Of a stretch of DNA of 46,280 nt, positions 44,063 to 46,280 are shown piece after piece. Each line of letters begins with the position of its first letter. Position 1 is the first letter of the stretch. The position numbers were made by a program, and so were the translations under genes. This DNA is from Bacillota bacterium. Lineage in GTDB: Bacteria; Bacillota; Desulfitobacteriia; Desulfitobacteriales; JAJXUE01. The stretch spans positions 1 to 46,280 of the forward strand of contig JAJXUE010000023.1 in assembly GCA_021783135.1 (NCBI GenBank), in the 5' to 3' direction. The notes beneath the pieces were generated by a model. It ran no database searches, was not told the origin of the DNA, and worked only from the letters and a program-made list of their open reading frames with translations.

Positions 44063-45166
44063 ATGAAAGAACTTGAAATCAAAAGTGAAGTTGCAGAACT
44101 GATCCAGCGCGGCAAAAAACGGGGATTGTTGACATACCATGAAGTTATGGACGCGCTGCAAGGTGTGGAACTTACCCCGGATCAGATTGATGAGGTTTAT
44201 GAGCACCTCGGTAGTATGGGGATTGATGTAGTGGCCGAGCATACAGGGATAGAAGAAATGCATAAACCGGCTGACGCTGAAGTCGACCCTGGTACCGAAG
44301 AGGAAATTGAAGTTGATTTATCAATCCCAGAGGGTATAGGTATCGATGACCCGGTTCGGATGTATTTAAAGGAAATCGGCAGGGTACCTTTGCTTAGCGC
44401 AGAAGAAGAAGTGGAACTGGCTAAGCGGATGGAAACCGGCGACGAACTGGCTAAACGTAGGTTGGCGGAGGCGAACTTGCGGTTGGTAGTGAGTATTGCC
44501 AAGCGGTATGTAGGTAGAGGGATGCTGTTTTTAGATTTAATCCAGGAAGGCAATTTGGGTCTGATTAAAGCAGTAGAAAAATTTGATTACCGCAAAGGGT
44601 ATAAATTCAGCACTTACGCTACTTGGTGGATTCGCCAGGCAATCACTCGGGCAATAGCCGACCAAGCCCGAACAATTAGAATTCCTGTGCATATGGTTGA
44701 GACTATTAATAAATTAATTCGGGTATCCCGTCAATTGCTGCAGGAACTTGGCAGAGAACCAATCCCTGAAGAAATAGCCAAGGAAATGGACATTCCGGAA
44801 GAACGGGTCAGGGAAATTATGAAAATTGCCCAAGAGCCAGTCTCCTTGGAAACTCCAATTGGTGAAGAGGAAGACAGCCATTTAGGCGATTTTATTGAGG
44901 ATGAAGATGCTCCGGCACCGGCTGAGGCTGCGTCGTTTATTTTGCTCAAGGAACAACTAGAAGAAGTTTTGGAGACTTTGACTCCACGTGAAGAGAAGGT
45001 GCTGCGTTTACGTTTTGGGCTGGATGACGGCCGCTCACGTACGCTAGAGGAAGTTGGGCAGGAATTCGGTGTTACCAGAGAACGTATTCGCCAAATTGAG
45101 GCCAAGGCGTTGCGTAAGCTACGCCACCCCAGTAGGAGCAAAAAACTAAAAGATTATCTTGATTAA
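44063..45166 (+). CDS. rpoD: Primary sigma factor RpoD (SigA)
   Basis: The housekeeping sigma factor, 367 residues from ATG 44063 (GGAAGGGG 8 nt upstream). Region 1.1 is short and acidic, as in SigA of Gram-positives. Region 1.2 has [16 protein letters not shown]. Region 2 has [36 protein letters not shown] and [18 protein letters not shown]. Region 4 has [15 protein letters not shown] and the [33 protein letters not shown]. All regions are complete. It starts 5 nt after the dnaG stop and ends at a terminator. Confidence 0.98.
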   Translation: MKELEIKSEVAELIQRGKKRGLLTYHEVMDALQGVELTPDQIDEVYEHLGSMGIDVVAEHTGIEEMHKPADAEVDPGTEEEIEVDLSIPEGIGIDDPVRMYLKEIGRVPLLSAEEEVELAKRMETGDELAKRRLAEANLRLVVSIAKRYVGRGMLFLDLIQEGNLGLIKAVEKFDYRKGYKFSTYATWWIRQAITRAIADQARTIRIPVHMVETINKLIRVSRQLLQELGREPIPEEIAKEMDIPEERVREIMKIAQEPVSLETPIGEEEDSHLGDFIEDEDAPAPAEAASFILLKEQLEEVLETLTPREEKVLRLRFGLDDGRSRTLEEVGQEFGVTRERIRQIEAKALRKLRHPSRSKKLKDYLD

Positions 45167-45207
45167 TAGATTAAAAATAAAATTAATAGGTTAACTTGAT
45201 TCAAAAG

Positions 45208-45243
45208 TTTGGGGTCAGTTATGAAGAACTGACCCCAAATTTA
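45208..45243 (+). terminator. Terminator after rpoD
   Basis: A perfect 13-bp stem (TTTGGGGTCAGTT / AACTGACCCCAAA) has a 6-nt loop and starts about 40 nt after the rpoD stop; TTTACC follows. Confidence 0.78.
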
Positions 45244-45313
45244 CCCTTTGCCGAAAATTGCTTACATAGCTAGTACCTCGGGTATTGCCTAAAGTAATTG
45301 CCAGGTGGCGGCC

Positions 45314-45343
45314 TTGACAATAGCTGGTATTATTTGAGATAAT
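45314..45343 (+). promoter_or_regulatory. Sigma-A promoter of the tRNA cluster
   Basis: A perfect TTGACA (45314-45319), an 18-nt spacer and GATAAT (45338-45343). The first tRNA begins about 80 nt further on. Confidence 0.7.
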
Positions 45344-45426
45344 AAATGTTAACAGATAAATTTTTCTATTTGTTTCCGCTTGACCATCTGAGCATTTTGT
45401 TTTATAATCCTTTATGTAGTTGGCAT

Positions 45427-45501
45427 TCCTCGATAGCTCAATGGTGGAGCAACCGGCTGTTAACCGGTAGGTTGTAGGTTCGAGTCCTACTCGGGGAGCC
45501 A
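45427..45501 (+). tRNA. tRNA-Asn (GUU)
   Basis: A complete cloverleaf of 75 nt with encoded CCA. The acceptor TCCTCGA pairs with TCGGGGA (one G-U). The anticodon loop CTGTTAA gives GUU (Asn). T-arm carries GGTTCGAG. Confidence 0.96.
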
Positions 45502-45519
45502 TTTTATTATGTTTAAAAC

Positions 45520-45595
45520 GGGCCTATAGCTCAGTTGGTAGAGCACGCGGCTCATAACCGCTTGGTCCCAGGTTCGAGTCCTGGTGGGCCCACCA
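45520..45595 (+). tRNA. tRNA with CAU anticodon (elongator Met or Ile2)
   Basis: A complete 76-nt cloverleaf with encoded CCA. The acceptor GGGCCTA pairs with TGGGCCC. The anticodon loop CTCATAA gives CAU. The paired first base and the lack of three G-C pairs in the anticodon stem rule out the initiator. Elongator Met and lysidine-modified Ile2 cannot be told apart by anticodon alone. Confidence 0.93.
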
Positions 45596-45605
45596 ATTAT
45601 GTGAT

Positions 45606-45766
45606 GTTCGAGGTATAAGGTTCGAGGTTCGAGGTATAAGGTTCGAGGTTCGAGGTTTGAGGTTCGAAGTTTGAGGTTAGAGGTTCGAGGTTTGAGGTTT
45701 GAGGTTTGAGGTTCGAGGTTTGAGGTTCGAGGTTTGAGGTTCGAGGTTTGAGGTTCGAGGTTCGAA
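45606..45766 (+). repeat. Heptanucleotide tandem array, 23 units, between two tRNA genes
   Basis: Twenty-three seven-base units run without any insertion or deletion: GTTCGAG ten times, GTTTGAG eight times, GTTCGAA twice, GTATAAG twice and GTTAGAG once. The first three units are repeated as a 21-base block, and the later part alternates GTTCGAG and GTTTGAG as a 14-base unit. It begins 10 nt after the CCA of the CAU tRNA and ends 45 nt before tRNA-Val. The main unit is identical to the T-loop sequence of the flanking tRNAs. Confidence 0.97.
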
Positions 45767-45811
45767 TGGTAGAGTCCGTTTTGCGCTTGGTACGTTGAAT
45801 CTATATTATTT

Positions 45812-45887
45812 GGGCGATTAGCTCAGATGGGAGAGCGCTTCCTTCACACGGAAGAGGTCGGCGGTTCGATCCCGTCATCGCCCACCA
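45812..45887 (+). tRNA. tRNA-Val (CAC)
   Basis: A complete 76-nt cloverleaf with encoded CCA. The acceptor GGGCGAT pairs with ATCGCCC. The anticodon stem CTTCC/GGAAG closes the loop TTCACAC, giving CAC (Val). Confidence 0.95.
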
Positions 45888-45896
45888 GTTTATAGT

Positions 45897-45914
45897 AAGG
45901 CCTGACGGCCTTTT
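45897..45914 (+). terminator. Terminator after tRNA-Val
   Basis: AAGGCC-TGAC-GGCCTT followed by TT lies 9 nt after the tRNA; short but well placed. Confidence 0.65.
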
Positions 45915-45933
45915 AACATTTACAAAATTCCGT

Positions 45934-45957
45934 GTGTATAGTAACGTGTATAGTAAC
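45934..45957 (+). repeat. Perfect 12-base tandem duplication
   Basis: GTGTATAGTAAC occurs twice head to tail. It lies between two terminators. TATAGT within each copy resembles a -10 box, so it might be a doubled promoter or operator element. Confidence 0.75.
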
Positions 45958-45980
45958 GGCAATTAGCGTTCCAGTGTTAG

Positions 45981-46010
45981 CACTTTTCCCTTTAGGGGAG
46001 GTGTTTTTTT
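45981..46010 (+). terminator. Terminator with long T tract
   Basis: CACTTTTCCC-TTTA-GGGGAGGTG forms a stem with G-U pairs and one bulge and is followed by TTTTTTT and then CTTTTT. No gene ends just upstream apart from tRNA-Val, which already has a terminator. Confidence 0.7.
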
Positions 46011-46104
46011 CTTTTTAAGAGTTCATTCATTTTGTCGGCGGCTCCTGTCTTTAGCCTGGGCATCACATCATTGATTACGAATAAGCCTTTTGGAGGTGAG
46101 TAGG

Positions 46105-46280
46105 GTGTGGACACTTGAGCAGGAAAAGATACTACTAAACTTAGTTAGGCCTTTCTTTGGGCGTAGGAGGCCCAGAACGAAGGGTGTTAAAGAGTTTGTC
46201 CGTTTACTTACCGAAGGCACTCTTAGGAGTACAAAACCGGACTTAAGCGATGACCAATATGAAGAGATTATTGAAAACTT
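46105..46280 (+). CDS. Unrecognised protein, N-terminal 58 residues only
   Basis: GGAGGTGAG (46092-46100) precedes GTG 46105, and the frame stays open to the window edge. The visible part starts MWTLEQEKILLNLVRPFFGR, is rich in Arg early (RRRPRTK), then contains KEFVRLLTEGTLRSTKPDLSDDQYEE-like polar helices. I do not recognise a family. The strong ribosome site supports it as a real gene. Confidence 0.6.
   Translation, partial: MWTLEQEKILLNLVRPFFGRRRPRTKGVKEFVRLLTEGTLRSTKPDLSDDQYEEIIEN

Noticed and set aside
45215-45502. Minus-strand ORF of 95 codons over the rpoD terminator and tRNA-Asn, starting MAPRVGLEPTTYRL
   Set aside because: It is the reverse complement of tRNA-Asn plus spacer. This MAPRVGLEPTT-type peptide is a familiar false translation of tRNA genes, and there is no ribosome site.
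45606-45766. CRISPR array
   Set aside because: The unit is only seven bases and repeats head to tail without spacers, and no cas genes are present.

Overview
The window reads as chromosomal core DNA of an endospore-forming Firmicute of the class Clostridia. Sporulation and germination genes (SpoIIP, a SpoVAF-type GerA protein, YqfC, YqfD), the Bacillus/Clostridium gene orders yqfC-yqfD-phoH-pgpH-ybeY-dgkA-cdd-era and dnaG-rpoD, and purine-rich Shine-Dalgarno sites with many GTG and TTG starts all point there. An archaeal-like (group III) chaperonin inside the dnaK heat-shock operon is known from Carboxydothermus and related Peptococcaceae-like Clostridia, so I infer a relative of those. I cannot name the species. 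Almost all genes are on the + strand; only rpsT is reversed.

Layout. 1-6030: end of comEC, a spoVAF-like germination gene, holA, rpsT (minus strand), a PF04020 membrane protein, spoIIP and a small exported protein. 6100-10760: murJ, lepA, hemW. 10769-20760: a consensus promoter with a perfect CIRCE operator drives hrcA, group III chaperonin, grpE, dnaK, dnaJ, prmA, rsmE, then mtaB and a HIT protein. 20761-24300: rpsU-yqeY, a DUF1836 regulator with a consensus promoter and a direct-repeat operator candidate, nfeD, floA and a repeat-bearing small membrane protein. 24300-24650: a gene-free stretch with a large imperfect inverted repeat. 24652-33750: yqfC, yqfD, phoH, pgpH, ybeY, dgkA, cdd, era, deoC, yqzL-like, recO and a UBA/DUF4342 protein. 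33806-38785: an orphan ABC ATPase, then ccpN, the PPDK regulatory kinase/phosphatase and ppdK. 38944-45166: dgt, glnB, amtB, dnaG, rpoD. 45314-46280: a tRNA cluster (Asn, CAU, Val) interrupted by a 23-unit heptanucleotide array, then the start of an unrecognised gene.

How it fits together. The heat-shock block puts an entire folding set (HrcA repressor, chaperonin, GrpE-DnaK-DnaJ) behind one CIRCE site. ccpN, the PDRP and ppdK form a local control unit at the pyruvate/PEP node. glnB and amtB form an ammonium-sensing pair with a promoter-plus-terminator leader before amtB. dnaG and rpoD form the macromolecular synthesis operon.

Most of the window is ordinary core genome. The points that deserve a second look are the archaeal-like chaperonin, the heptamer array whose unit equals the tRNA T-loop sequence, the long inverted repeat at 24329-24514, a probable ATT start codon, a possible five-codon leader ORF before floA, in-frame nine-base tandem repeats in two genes, and several leader structures. 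I found no CRISPR array, transposase, phage or defence island, and nothing I would call a wholly new multi-gene system.
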